64,000 nt of DNA from Polyangia bacterium (GTDB taxonomy: Bacteria > Myxococcota_A > Polyangia > Polyangiales > JAUICN01), in NCBI GenBank assembly GCA_030427835.1, contig JAUICN010000002.1, forward strand, positions 62,001 to 126,000, given 5' to 3'. Position numbers and translations under genes: made by a program. The notes under the pieces were generated by a model. It searched no databases. It was given only the letters and a program-made list of their open reading frames with translations, and was not told the origin of the DNA. Positions 29,501 through 37,966 of the stretch are shown here, piece by piece; position 1 is the first letter of the stretch, and each line of letters starts with the position of its first letter.

Positions 29501-29918
29501 TGTCACTGGACCCTCCATCGTTGGGTCCTCCATCGTTGGGCCCGCTGTCGTTCATTGCTGCGTCGCTAGAACCGCTGTCGGGCATACCCGTGTCTACGGG
29601 ACCACCGTCTGGTAGATGACCGTCCGGTGTCGCATCTGCCGTTGCCCCATCTGTTGGGTTTCCCGAGTCGTGAACATTGGCGTCTTCGGTTGCACCGTCT
29701 TCGGTTGCACCGTCTTCGGTTGCACCGTCTGTGGTCACGCCCCCGTCAATGGAGCTTCCGTCACTGGCGTCGGGATCGGAAGTCGAATCCTTTGAGGAAT
29801 CGCCCCCACATGCTTGGAGAATGAGAATGAGTCCTAGCGCCAGGGCGCTGCGTGAAACGGGCGATATGGGCACAGTATTTCCACCTTGCTGCAACGCTGA
29901 GGTTGGGTCAACGGGCAA
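26556..29918 (-). CDS. Cys-rich plus FG-GAP (integrin-alpha-like) repeat lipoprotein
   Basis: Signal/lipobox ALGLILILQAC; GATEDGATEDGATED stalk; Cys-rich SGACCTGCWTGSTC region; repeats DEFGASVDVYGNWAIVGSPQHDGAGSNAGAAYLFSRS. Confidence 0.88.
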   Translation of the reverse strand: MPVDPTSALQQGGNTVPISPVSRSALALGLILILQACGGDSSKDSTSDPDASDGSSIDGGVTTDGATEDGATEDGATEDANVHDSGNPTDGATADATPDGHLPDGGPVDTGMPDSGSSDAAMNDSGPNDGGPNDGGSSDSGSGDGGMTDGGATDGGSAPFCATAMDGTSCTDGMVAGQCRSGACCTGCWTGSTCVAGSNLNDCGSDGDLCNDCNDSNTCTTDSCNAGSCTNTTLADGAVCDDGLFCTINDTCTSGTCTSGGPRNCSDGEECTTDSCNETSDQCDRPSVADSTPCAGGVCGSGMCLECLNNSDCDDGTTCTTDTCNSNLCDNAPVADSTMCTLSGGGTGECLSGVCAGSCVAALPETLTPSQVDHVNDMLGSSVAVDGDVLVVGVSKKDSAEFNSGSAHVYRKSGVNWVLETVLSPATGNVNQRYGEAVAVHGGTIIVGAPGDWTAAIFGGAAYAYVFDGFEWKLQQTITANDISVQDEFGASVDVYGNWAIVGSPQHDGAGSNAGAAYLFSRSSGSWAQSTKLQPALGGVRFGTAVALDQGTAAIGAPSAGSGGEVTTYTESMGSWALEDTLDGMDTASGDAFGTTLSLDQDTMAVGATGDDDNGSESGSAYIFSRSGMVWNQEDKVVASDGSSADHFGSALWIDGSTLVVGAPNHNPGSASSGGASYVFAESAGTWSQQQKLTANTPQSEDQLGTGVAVEGNLLWAGAPEYDGNDKNGGGVFHFTRSGTTWAAPTVFGAADGDAAGDQYGIAVDGKDDLLIVGAPRDDLTGGVDDGGGAYIYRRAGGTWNTEAYLAAVVSTSDQQGAAVAIDGDMAAIAVPEFGVSAGTVLVYQDLSGWIFSTHLMGSDIAIGSRYGISVDISGDTVVVGAGSGTGAVYVFVKSGSTWSQQAKLTASDAANSDSFGESLQIDGDTLIVGARRNDDNGASSGSAYVYTRTGSTWTEQSKLLASDAAAGDEFGTAVSVDGNVAVVGAPKDDDGGTDQGSVYLFIRSGSIWTQDAKITASDSATHTGMLFGDSLALLGTTLLVGSPNADTGSNTDNGAVYYYKNDGMSWNEEFVTTEGKAQSGDKLGSSITVTTDWFAAGIPFRADPYFNTGAVLTALHRCP
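29682..29726. repeat. Perfect 15-bp x3 in-frame tandem repeat in lipoprotein stalk
   Basis: GTCTTCGGTTGCACC repeated three times; encodes (GATED)n on the minus strand. Confidence 0.95.
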
Positions 29919-29970
29919 CCAGTTCCTTTGTTGCGTTCCGTTTCTATTGGTTCAAGTCTACCGCCCTGTT

Positions 29971-29996
29971 TGTTGTATTGCCCTGTTGTATTGCCC
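29971..29996. repeat. Perfect 13-bp x2 direct repeat upstream of lipoprotein gene
   Basis: TGTTGTATTGCCC TGTTGTATTGCCC, about 55-80 bp upstream of the minus-strand start at 29918. Confidence 0.85.
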
Positions 29997-30003
29997 TTCT
30001 ATT

Positions 30004-31077
30004 TTACAGGGTAATCCTATGTGGGGTGCTGTGGTTGACGCATCCTGTGGCGATGTAAGCTGTGTTGCGAGACAGGTCCATGGCGATGGCTCCACAGGTG
30101 GCGGTGCCATGGGGGTTCTGGGGAGTGCTTAGGTGCATGCAGATGCCGTGGGGGTACGCGGCGTGTGAACCGAGTTGCTGCCACAGCCCGTCGATGTTTT
30201 TGATGGGAGATTGCTGCATTTCCCGATCGAGTTCCGCATACCGGAGGTGGGTGGTGCTTTCCTGGGGTACCTCGGTATGTCGTTCAATGTCGCTGTTGAG
30301 GCAGTGGTTGGTGTGAATAAAGGGCGTACCTTCGTTGTGGTAGATGGTTTGCTTTTGGGTTCCCGAGGTCTCGATTCCGTAGGCCGTGGTGGAATCCGCC
30401 ATGAAGTAGTGGTGGCCGGAGCCGATCGAACTGTTGTTGAACAGTTGATACGCTTGATGTGCCGTTTTTCCACGCAAAGCTCGCCTTACCAAAGCGGACC
30501 ACACGACACCCACCGTCGCATCGCGACTGCGCAGATTGTTGATGGTGATCCCGACCCCGTGTTGGTTTAGGCCTGCCATGCCAATGCACCCCACCACGGT
30601 GAGAGCGAGAGCTGCGGGCCGTGCGACGGACTCGGGTATTCGAAGGGCGAGCACATAGGGAGTTGCTGAACCATGCATGTCCCAGGTTTGCCCCAGGAGC
30701 GGACCACAGGCGGTGGGTGTGTAGATAAGGCTGCAGTCATCCCCGCAGTCCCTTTGCGGGATGGGTGCCCTGTTTGGTTGGCTGCCAAGATCCCTCAGGT
30801 CGGTATAGTGGTTGAGCAGAATGATTTCTTCGGCAGAGCATCCTGACCCCTGGGAAATGCCGAGGATTTCGTGGCTGAGATCTTCGTCAAAGCTTTCCAG
30901 TATTGGAGCGTGCTGACGTGCACATTTCATGAGCTGCTGTACGGAAGAGAAGCCAAAATCCATGGCCAACTCGGTACGGATTGCCACCAGCTCCTGGATC
31001 AATGGCCGGAAAGTTTCTCCGTGGATCTGGCCTTCTTCAAGGCAGGTTTTTCCTGGGGGTAGTTCGAGTGTCCGCAC
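30004..31077 (-). CDS. C45/acyl-CoA:6-aminopenicillanate acyltransferase-like Ntn-hydrolase
   Basis: CSAEEIILLNHYTDL, RDCGDDCSLI (candidate nucleophile region), GPLLGQTWDMH, GMAGLNQHGVGITINNL, FIHTNHCL. Confidence 0.75.
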   Translation of the reverse strand: MRTLELPPGKTCLEEGQIHGETFRPLIQELVAIRTELAMDFGFSSVQQLMKCARQHAPILESFDEDLSHEILGISQGSGCSAEEIILLNHYTDLRDLGSQPNRAPIPQRDCGDDCSLIYTPTACGPLLGQTWDMHGSATPYVLALRIPESVARPAALALTVVGCIGMAGLNQHGVGITINNLRSRDATVGVVWSALVRRALRGKTAHQAYQLFNNSSIGSGHHYFMADSTTAYGIETSGTQKQTIYHNEGTPFIHTNHCLNSDIERHTEVPQESTTHLRYAELDREMQQSPIKNIDGLWQQLGSHAAYPHGICMHLSTPQNPHGTATCGAIAMDLSRNTAYIATGCVNHSTPHRITL

Positions 31078-31131
31078 CGCTGGAAGATATCACCATTGGC
31101 GTGTTTGTGGGCAACCCCAGTACCTGGGACC

Positions 31132-31830
31132 CTAGTGTGCGGTGCCCCAGGTGCGTTCTAGGTAACCCTGGCGTCCGGAGCCGATACGGTAGCGGTTGTA
31201 GTGGGCGTAGTTCTTCTTGTAGTAGGCCTGGTGGTAGTCTTCTGCAGGGTAGAATGGTCCAGCTTCAAGGATGGGGGTCGCAATGGGTTCCCTAAATTTA
31301 CCCGAGAGTTCTAGGGCTTGCTTGGATTGCATGGCCTCGTGGCGCTGCCGGTCGCTGGATACGAAGATTGCGGTGGTGTACTGGTGCCCACGATCCGCAA
31401 ATTGGCCACCCGCGTCCGTGGGGTTGATGTTCTTCCAGAACAGGTCCACCAGGGCACGGTAGGTAACTTTTTGGGCATCAAATCGAACCTCGATGGCTTC
31501 GCGGTGCCCGGTGGCCCCTGAGGATACCTGTGGGTAGGTGGGATCTACCTCAGGGCCGCCGGTGTAACCTACGAGAGTGCTCAGCACACCCTCTGTTTTG
31601 TCAAAAGGCGGTTGCATGCACCAGAAGCAGCCTCCTGCAAATACGGCGGTTGCCGCTGTGATAGGGTTGACGTCGCTTTTGCCAGCTCCTGCAGTTTCAG
31701 ATGCCCCAGTTTGTGGAGATTGTTGCACGGTTGCAGGCGTGGTCTTGGATGAGCCACAGGCGTTGCAACCAAGAGCTCCAAACAACAGGACTGCCCATGT
31801 TGATCCGAGTGCTGCTAACACTCTTTTCAT
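31132..31830 (-). CDS. msrA: Peptide methionine sulfoxide reductase MsrA with lipoprotein-type signal
   Basis: AVFAGGCFWCMQPPFDKTEGVLSTLVGYTGG catalytic signature; N-term LLFGALGC lipobox. Confidence 0.93.
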   Translation of the reverse strand: MKRVLAALGSTWAVLLFGALGCNACGSSKTTPATVQQSPQTGASETAGAGKSDVNPITAATAVFAGGCFWCMQPPFDKTEGVLSTLVGYTGGPEVDPTYPQVSSGATGHREAIEVRFDAQKVTYRALVDLFWKNINPTDAGGQFADRGHQYTTAIFVSSDRQRHEAMQSKQALELSGKFREPIATPILEAGPFYPAEDYHQAYYKKNYAHYNRYRIGSGRQGYLERTWGTAH

Positions 31831-31846
31831 TTGCCAACGCCCATCC

Positions 31847-34456
31847 CTATGGGGTTGTAAACTCTCGTGACGTGCTTTGTGCGTAGAGTTGTTGGGTCAT
31901 CAATACGTTGGCGATGCACGCGATAAAATTGGCACGTTCGGCTGTGTTGGTAATGTTCGGCCAGGGACATTCTGTGACCGCGATGCCCCAGTCAAATAGC
32001 GATGTGCCTGCTAACGCAGTTTGGCTTCCCGTGGCGCTTCCACCAACGCAGCTTGTGGATCCTGTGGCTGTCCAATCAAACATGCCGCCGTCATCTATGC
32101 AGGTGAACATTTCGACGACGTCTAGATGTGCCGTTGGGGCAGGTAGATTCCCTAGATCCAAGGCGAGGGTGGTACTTGGAATGGCAATGACGGTTATCGG
32201 AAAATCGTCGTTGCTCTCGTCGTTAACGAACACGGCGTAACTGAACCCACCGCTGGGGGCGCCCATGCCTGCGGTCATGTTGTAGTCCTTCCAGGTGAAT
32301 GAAGGCATATTATTTGGGAGCGTGGCTTTGTTAGCCGGGGTAAGTACTTCCACTGGCGGAGTGAATACAATGTTCACCATGCTTTGGCTTGAGGAGAAGT
32401 CCTGCCCGTTCAGCGAGAAGTAGTACCCGTTGTCTTCCCCGTCTTCAGGGTCTCCCGTGTTGTTAACGTCTAGGCTGGCACGTAGGCGATCCTCGCCTGT
32501 CATGCTGCCCATCGGAATTCCATCGCCCTCCAATACAGTGATTGCGTAGGAGCTGGTTCCGGAGGGCACTCGCACGGTGGCCTGGCCAGTGCCGTTCTGG
32601 GTTTCCACTTCGATCAGCGTGTCGCCCGTCATTCCAGTAAGGTTCATAATGCTTCCCGAGATGGTCACCGTATCCATACCGTCCACGTCGTTGCAGAAGT
32701 ACTGGGCCACACCCCTTCCGGAAGAATCGATGTCTTCGCTACTGAAGTCAGAATCCGCGTCGTGGGCTTCGATTTCAAACCGGTAGCAGGTGTCGTCTGC
32801 AAGTGTGTTTGAGATGGTTACTGAGGTGCTCGTGGTATGACCGTTCACTCCTCCGCTACCGCCAGTGGACGGATAGAGAGAGTAGTCGTAGGCGGTGGCA
32901 CCGGGCACTGCGGCCCAGGTGATGGTGGGTGTGAGATCCGTGTTTGCGGTTACGCTGGTGGGAGCGGTGACCTCACGCCTCCGGGTCATCTGTTCCAACG
33001 GCATGATCTCGTCTACCTGGATGTGCAAATGTCCGTCAGTGGTTTGCTCATAGAAGAAGGTGTAGTTTCCCTCTTCAGCACTTGTTGGATCGGGGATACC
33101 GAAGCTAAAACGATTGTCGTTCGGTTGGTTGTCGTAGCTCATGGAGGTGTTGTCCTTCACCATGTGGTCGCACCCCCCATCGTCGAGCATGGTGATGACA
33201 GTTTCATTAGGAAGTTGCACGTAAGGTGGGCTTACGTTGGTGGCTAGGGAGTTCTTTTCGGTGCGAAGCGCCATGTAGTAACCCTCGCATTCGCCCATGC
33301 CGATTTCTTCCATCATGGTCATGGAGTTGTAGCTGGAAGGTGGGCGTGACTCTCGGGATTCGTTGTTGCTGAATACGTTGAATGTGGAGTACTGGTGCAA
33401 CACCCCGGTGGCCTGGTTGAGTGTGATGTTGATGCCCGTGGTGGCTCCGCTCACCACTGCCATGACGGGGCCACTCTGGGCGTCGATGTTAACCGTGGGC
33501 TGGCCGTCTGGGCTTGTGTTTCCAGGACCCTGTGAATCCCGGAACGCCCTTAGGTAGTAGGTTCCGTTGGCAACGTTGAAGGAGTACGCGGTGGGTAAAA
33601 GATTCACGCCGTCGGTCGCGGTAATGACCTCTTCTGCAACGTAGTTCAGGGCGTCAATGACATTTTGTGAAGTGTAGAGCCGGATGTAGACCTCGGTTCC
33701 ACCGTTGTCTCCGGTGCTTTGGGATATGTTGCCTTGGATGGAAGAGGGTGCGTCATGCCGCACGGAAACAACCGTATCTGGTGAGCTCCCGCCTAGGTTG
33801 GATACGGTGACCACAACGTCGAGCATGTCGTTATGGCTGGCGCCCATGTAGGTCACCATGACCGAGAAATTGCCGCTGCCATCGATGAAATCAAAGGCAC
33901 TTCCTATTTGCATGAAGGACTTGTCAACGCTTACAGATACCCCTGCATCTGGTTCTCCCGTGCCGGTTACCATGATGGTGCCAAACACCGCGTCGTTCAT
34001 CATGGGGGTGGTTACTACGGGTGCGAGCGGTGGGGGAACCATGCCGCCATCGGCTCCACCGTCTCCAAATCCACCGTCCCCTAGGGATCCGTCGCCCAGG
34101 GCGGCGTCGCTTACTGAGCCGTCTCCCGATCCCCCATCTCCTAGGGATCCGTCTGCCAATGCCGCGTCGCCTACCGACCCGTCGCCTACCGAGCTGTCCT
34201 GATTTGTTCCCGAATCCGCGTTGGCGCCACCATCACTGTTGGTGCCACCATCACTGTTGACCCCGCCGTCCTGGTTTGTGCCACTGTCGTTTCCGCCACT
34301 GTCGTTTCCGCCCAGGCTGGTATCCAGGAGAGATGCGTCATTGGTGCCCGATGATCCCTCTGAACCTCCCCCACAGGCGGTTGATACGAGAAAAAGGGAA
34401 GCGACTAGAAGTCGGACTGAAAATGTGACGAAACTCTGAAACCGATCCATGACCAT
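31847..34456 (-). CDS. Large lipoprotein with D/G/S/N-rich stalk and beta-sandwich (FnIII/Ig-like) regions
   Basis: ATG start about 34450/34456 rather than the track start; lipobox LLVASLFLVSTAC; stalk NDSGGNDSGTNQDGG; PTSVTANTDLTPTITWAAVPGATAYDYSLYPS FnIII-like text. Confidence 0.75.
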   Translation of the reverse strand: MVMDRFQSFVTFSVRLLVASLFLVSTACGGGSEGSSGTNDASLLDTSLGGNDSGGNDSGTNQDGGVNSDGGTNSDGGANADSGTNQDSSVGDGSVGDAALADGSLGDGGSGDGSVSDAALGDGSLGDGGFGDGGADGGMVPPPLAPVVTTPMMNDAVFGTIMVTGTGEPDAGVSVSVDKSFMQIGSAFDFIDGSGNFSVMVTYMGASHNDMLDVVVTVSNLGGSSPDTVVSVRHDAPSSIQGNISQSTGDNGGTEVYIRLYTSQNVIDALNYVAEEVITATDGVNLLPTAYSFNVANGTYYLRAFRDSQGPGNTSPDGQPTVNIDAQSGPVMAVVSGATTGINITLNQATGVLHQYSTFNVFSNNESRESRPPSSYNSMTMMEEIGMGECEGYYMALRTEKNSLATNVSPPYVQLPNETVITMLDDGGCDHMVKDNTSMSYDNQPNDNRFSFGIPDPTSAEEGNYTFFYEQTTDGHLHIQVDEIMPLEQMTRRREVTAPTSVTANTDLTPTITWAAVPGATAYDYSLYPSTGGSGGVNGHTTSTSVTISNTLADDTCYRFEIEAHDADSDFSSEDIDSSGRGVAQYFCNDVDGMDTVTISGSIMNLTGMTGDTLIEVETQNGTGQATVRVPSGTSSYAITVLEGDGIPMGSMTGEDRLRASLDVNNTGDPEDGEDNGYYFSLNGQDFSSSQSMVNIVFTPPVEVLTPANKATLPNNMPSFTWKDYNMTAGMGAPSGGFSYAVFVNDESNDDFPITVIAIPSTTLALDLGNLPAPTAHLDVVEMFTCIDDGGMFDWTATGSTSCVGGSATGSQTALAGTSLFDWGIAVTECPWPNITNTAERANFIACIANVLMTQQLYAQSTSREFTTP
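34081..34200. repeat. 60-bp x2 imperfect tandem repeat in lipoprotein stalk
   Basis: CTAGGGATCC recurs at 34081 and 34141; protein GDGSVGDAALADGSLGDGGS / GDGSVSDAALGDGSLGDGGF. Confidence 0.75.
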
Positions 34457-34469
34457 CCTCCGAGGATTT

Positions 34470-34505
34470 GACTCTGTAGAACAGATAGACTCTGTACAAC
34501 AGTAG
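34470..34505. repeat. 18-bp x2 direct repeat just upstream of lipoprotein start
   Basis: GACTCTGTAGAACAGATA / GACTCTGTACAACAGTAG (14 of first 15 identical); each contains CTGT-N3-ACAG. Confidence 0.75.
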
Positions 34506-34648
34506 CGGTGGTACACCGATTGATGGTCTTGGGTCTACTACTTGGCGCGAGAATCGTGGCCGGGTGTTCGTTTGGCGCACTGGTGTTTGGGCTCAGGGCT
34601 TGGAGCCGTCGTGGGGAGTGAACCGTACGGTCCCTGGATTGGAAGGGC

Positions 34649-34837
34649 CTAACGAAACAGTGTGATCGTTGCAATGAGGGTGCTGACGAGGCCTGCTCCA
34701 ACGAACGCTAGCCAGAGACCCATGGTCTGGGCTTTCCCATCCATCACCTGCGTACGGGTCACAACGCTGGGACGGCTGCTCCCAATCGCATTGAAATGAC
34801 TCCGGTTTTCTGCTGGATGGATCGAACTCGCTGACAT
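34649..34837 (-). CDS. Small single-TM protein, unknown
   Basis: GAAGGGGGA Shine-Dalgarno-like sequence just upstream; C-terminal hydrophobic GLWLAFVGAGLVSTLIATITLF; A/T-rich leader. Confidence 0.5.
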   Translation of the reverse strand: MSASSIHPAENRSHFNAIGSSRPSVVTRTQVMDGKAQTMGLWLAFVGAGLVSTLIATITLFR

Positions 34838-35055
34838 GACATTCCCCCTTCAGTGGAATGTTTTAACACTAGCAAAATACTGATCATGTGAGCAAGTTTT
34901 CTTCCGCATTTTTTCTTTGAGAATGTAATTCTTCTGCGTGAGTTGTAGTTGTGCGATCCCCCCGAAGAGCCATAAGTCTCTGACTTTATTGTTATTTATT
35001 CCAACCTGGGTCGAAACTGGTAGGAGTGCGAACTTCCGCCTGTGTCGTTGGGGCC

Positions 35056-36705
35056 TTACCCAAGACCACTGAAACCTACCCCGGTCAGCTCTGAGATGGG
35101 TTTCTTCCAGGCGGTTAAGTCCTGAAGGGCAAAATCGTTGAGGCTGCTGTGGCCACAGGCCCGGGCAAGCACCTTCATGAGGTCTGTGGTGGCAGTTAGG
35201 TAGTTGTGGAGCTGGTGTGCGGACTGTTCGACCTGTAGGCGTTTTCGTAGGTGTTCTTTTTGGGTCGCGATTCCCACCGGGCAGTTGTTGGTTTGGCAGG
35301 CCCGCATTCCCAGGCATCCAATGGCTTGCATGGCGGAGTTGGAAACAGCCACAGCGTCTGCCCCCAATGCCATGGCTTTTACAAAATCGGTTTCGGTGCG
35401 TAGTCCGCCGGTGACGATCAATGATACGTCGGTTGCCTCCCGTGAATTCAGGTGGCGCCGGGCCCGGGCGAGCGCCGCCATGGTGGGAACGGAAATGTGA
35501 TCCCGGAAGATTTTGGGTGCGGCGCCAGTGCCTCCACCACGGCCGTCCAGAATGATGTAGTCAGCTGAGGCCTCTAGCGCAAAGTCGATGTCGGCTTCGA
35601 TATGTTGGGCGCTAATCTTAAAACCTATCGGAATACCACCTGAGACTTCGCGAACTTGATCTGCCAATGCGCGGAACTCTGTTGAAGTGTGTAGATCAGG
35701 AAAAGTAGACGGGCTGATGGCAGATTGGCCGGGTGCGAGGCCCCGTACTTCTGCGATTTTTCCTTGCACTTTGTTGCCAGGCAGGTGCCCTCCTGTGCCG
35801 GTTTTGGCGCCCTGGCCTCCCTTGAAATGGAATGCTTGTACGTTTTTCACTTTGTCGAGTGACCAACCAAATCTGGCCGAGGCGAGCTCATAGAGGTATC
35901 GGCTGTTGGATTGCTGTTCCTCTGGGAGCATGCCGCCTTCCCCGGAACAGATACCAGTGCCGGCCATTTCTGCGCCCTTGGCAAGGGCGACCTTGGCTTG
36001 TTCACTGAGTGCTCCGAAGCTCATGTCACTAACAAAGATCGGGATTTCAAAGTGTAGTGGCCTTTTTGCGCGTGGGCCCAGGGTAAAGCCCGTGGCTACG
36101 GGTTGATCGTCGAGCAGAGGTTGGGTTGCAAGTTGTGCGGTGAGGATCTGGATATCGTCCCAGCTCGGCAGATCCGTGCGCATGACACCCATGGATGTCA
36201 TTGGGCCGTGGTGCCCTACGTTTGAAAGACCGTTGCGGGCCAGTTCTTGAATGTGTTTAACGTGGGGCTCTAGCGGCGTTCCGGGGGTGTCCTGATAGAC
36301 ACCCAGGTAGGTCTTGCGGTCGTAGGGCTGGGGGTGCGTGGATGCCCAGGCGCGAACTTCTTCTGCGTCCACTAGAACTGCATCGTTTTTGAGATCGATC
36401 GAGCTTGTGAAACGCTGGAGAACCTCGTTGTTGTTGTATTCGCTTACGCCTGAATCAAGTCGGTAGTCCCAGTCGTGCAGCCCGCAGATGATGCTGTCAC
36501 CCTCCACCCGTCCATCTGCCATCAATGCGCCACGGTGGAGGCAACGCCCGTACAATACTGAAACCTTTTCGTCGTAACGGGTAACGACCAGATCCACGTT
36601 TTCCACAACGGCATGGGTGGGTGAGCGGTCCTTTAGTTGTGACCATTTGGCGACGACCGTTGGTTTCGCAAACGTAGACTCAGATTCATGTTGATGTGGC
36701 TTCAT
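35056..36705 (-). CDS. Rieske [2Fe-2S] domain fused to FMN-binding glutamate synthase (GltB-type)
   Basis: CLHRGALMADGRVEGDSIICGLHDW Rieske CxH...CxxH; ISPSTFPDLHTSTEFRAL, GRGGGTGAAPKIFRDH, ALGADAVAVSNSAMQAIGCLGMRACQTNNCPVGIATQ. Confidence 0.88.
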   Translation of the reverse strand: MKPHQHESESTFAKPTVVAKWSQLKDRSPTHAVVENVDLVVTRYDEKVSVLYGRCLHRGALMADGRVEGDSIICGLHDWDYRLDSGVSEYNNNEVLQRFTSSIDLKNDAVLVDAEEVRAWASTHPQPYDRKTYLGVYQDTPGTPLEPHVKHIQELARNGLSNVGHHGPMTSMGVMRTDLPSWDDIQILTAQLATQPLLDDQPVATGFTLGPRAKRPLHFEIPIFVSDMSFGALSEQAKVALAKGAEMAGTGICSGEGGMLPEEQQSNSRYLYELASARFGWSLDKVKNVQAFHFKGGQGAKTGTGGHLPGNKVQGKIAEVRGLAPGQSAISPSTFPDLHTSTEFRALADQVREVSGGIPIGFKISAQHIEADIDFALEASADYIILDGRGGGTGAAPKIFRDHISVPTMAALARARRHLNSREATDVSLIVTGGLRTETDFVKAMALGADAVAVSNSAMQAIGCLGMRACQTNNCPVGIATQKEHLRKRLQVEQSAHQLHNYLTATTDLMKVLARACGHSSLNDFALQDLTAWKKPISELTGVGFSGLG

Positions 36706-36892
36706 TGTGTATTGATTCCTAACTCCAAACGGATTCGCTTTGCTGGTGTGACTTGATTTCGAGTTCTTGTCATGTTGTCGTTGGAATTCCCCTTCAAAAC
36801 GCGAGTGGATCTTGTGGGTTCATGCCCAACAGTAGTGATGCTTTTGGGAAGGGCCTGCACGTCGCGGTCCTGTGTGCTGGAGGGTCGTGCTG

Positions 36893-37966
36893 ATGGGTTG
36901 TTTCGGTCGAAGTAATGGGTTGGCGGTCGGGTTGCTGGTTCGTGGGTCGCTGGTTGGCAGGTTGTTGGCTTTTGTTGTCGTGTGCGTGCCTTCACTCGTG
37001 GCGACTGCACAACTTAAATATGCACCGTCACGTACATGTGATTCCCTTCAGTGGGAAAGCACTACGGTGCTGCCATTTTGGACATCAGAAATTGATGTGC
37101 TTGGCAACGACCATGTCGTACTTGGTGGCGACGAGCTCCAAATTTGGAAGTATCAAAACGGAACGCTCAATCAGGTTTCCGTGCTTCAGAGCAATACGAA
37201 GATTCACTCCATGGATGCGGGGGATGGATTTATTGCGACCGCCAAACAGAGCAACGTGTTTTCGCTGGAGGTGTTTGCGCCGCAGTCGGTACCTGCGGGT
37301 CAGCCCTGGTGGACGGCGACTGCATGGAATCAGAGGTCGTTGGGGGCTACCTCGTCTTTTACTGGTTCGACGGACTATCGAACGCCTCCCCAGGTGGTTG
37401 CCGACGGCACTACAATCGTGGCCGCCAACTTGCGATCGGCAGGCGTTCGATTTCTCCGCGTGCATGAAGTGTGTGGCACGCAACCCAGTGTTTGTTTGAA
37501 CACACTTGGATACGCGTATGCACGCCGTGCTTCTTACGACGACTCGCTTCGGATGGGTACGTTGGGGGGCGACTTGGTTATTCAGCACGAAAACTGGCAT
37601 CGCCGATACCCCATGCAGGACGTGGTTTCTGCGGCGACCAGTTCCAGCACAGCTTTGCTCGATTACGTCTCTTTGCCTCAGCCCGAATACAAAGGCACGG
37701 GAGAAGGGGTTGGAGCGGATGAGAACTCGGCAGCACTGGTATTTTTGGAGCACCTACCGAACGGCGTCACTCAACTACGGGTTACGCGGGCGAGCGAGGC
37801 TAGCGTTCCCCAGGAGCTTGCACGTGTGGATTTGTCGAACGTGCCGCAGTTCAATGCGGGGTTTTTGAGAGATGTGGTTGTTTCCAGCGGCAAAGTGTTC
37901 TTGCTGGAGCGGCAAGGTCAACTCTCTGGGTTAAGTCGCCTTCACGTGATGAGGGCCTGCTGGTGA
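36893..37966 (+). CDS. Exported protein of unknown function, probable beta-propeller-like, ends RACW
   Basis: Hydrophobic N-terminus GRLLAFVVVCVPSLVATAQ; start uncertain (36872 or 36893); overlaps next ORF by 4 bp. Confidence 0.6.
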   Translation: MGCFGRSNGLAVGLLVRGSLVGRLLAFVVVCVPSLVATAQLKYAPSRTCDSLQWESTTVLPFWTSEIDVLGNDHVVLGGDELQIWKYQNGTLNQVSVLQSNTKIHSMDAGDGFIATAKQSNVFSLEVFAPQSVPAGQPWWTATAWNQRSLGATSSFTGSTDYRTPPQVVADGTTIVAANLRSAGVRFLRVHEVCGTQPSVCLNTLGYAYARRASYDDSLRMGTLGGDLVIQHENWHRRYPMQDVVSAATSSSTALLDYVSLPQPEYKGTGEGVGADENSAALVFLEHLPNGVTQLRVTRASEASVPQELARVDLSNVPQFNAGFLRDVVVSSGKVFLLERQGQLSGLSRLHVMRACW

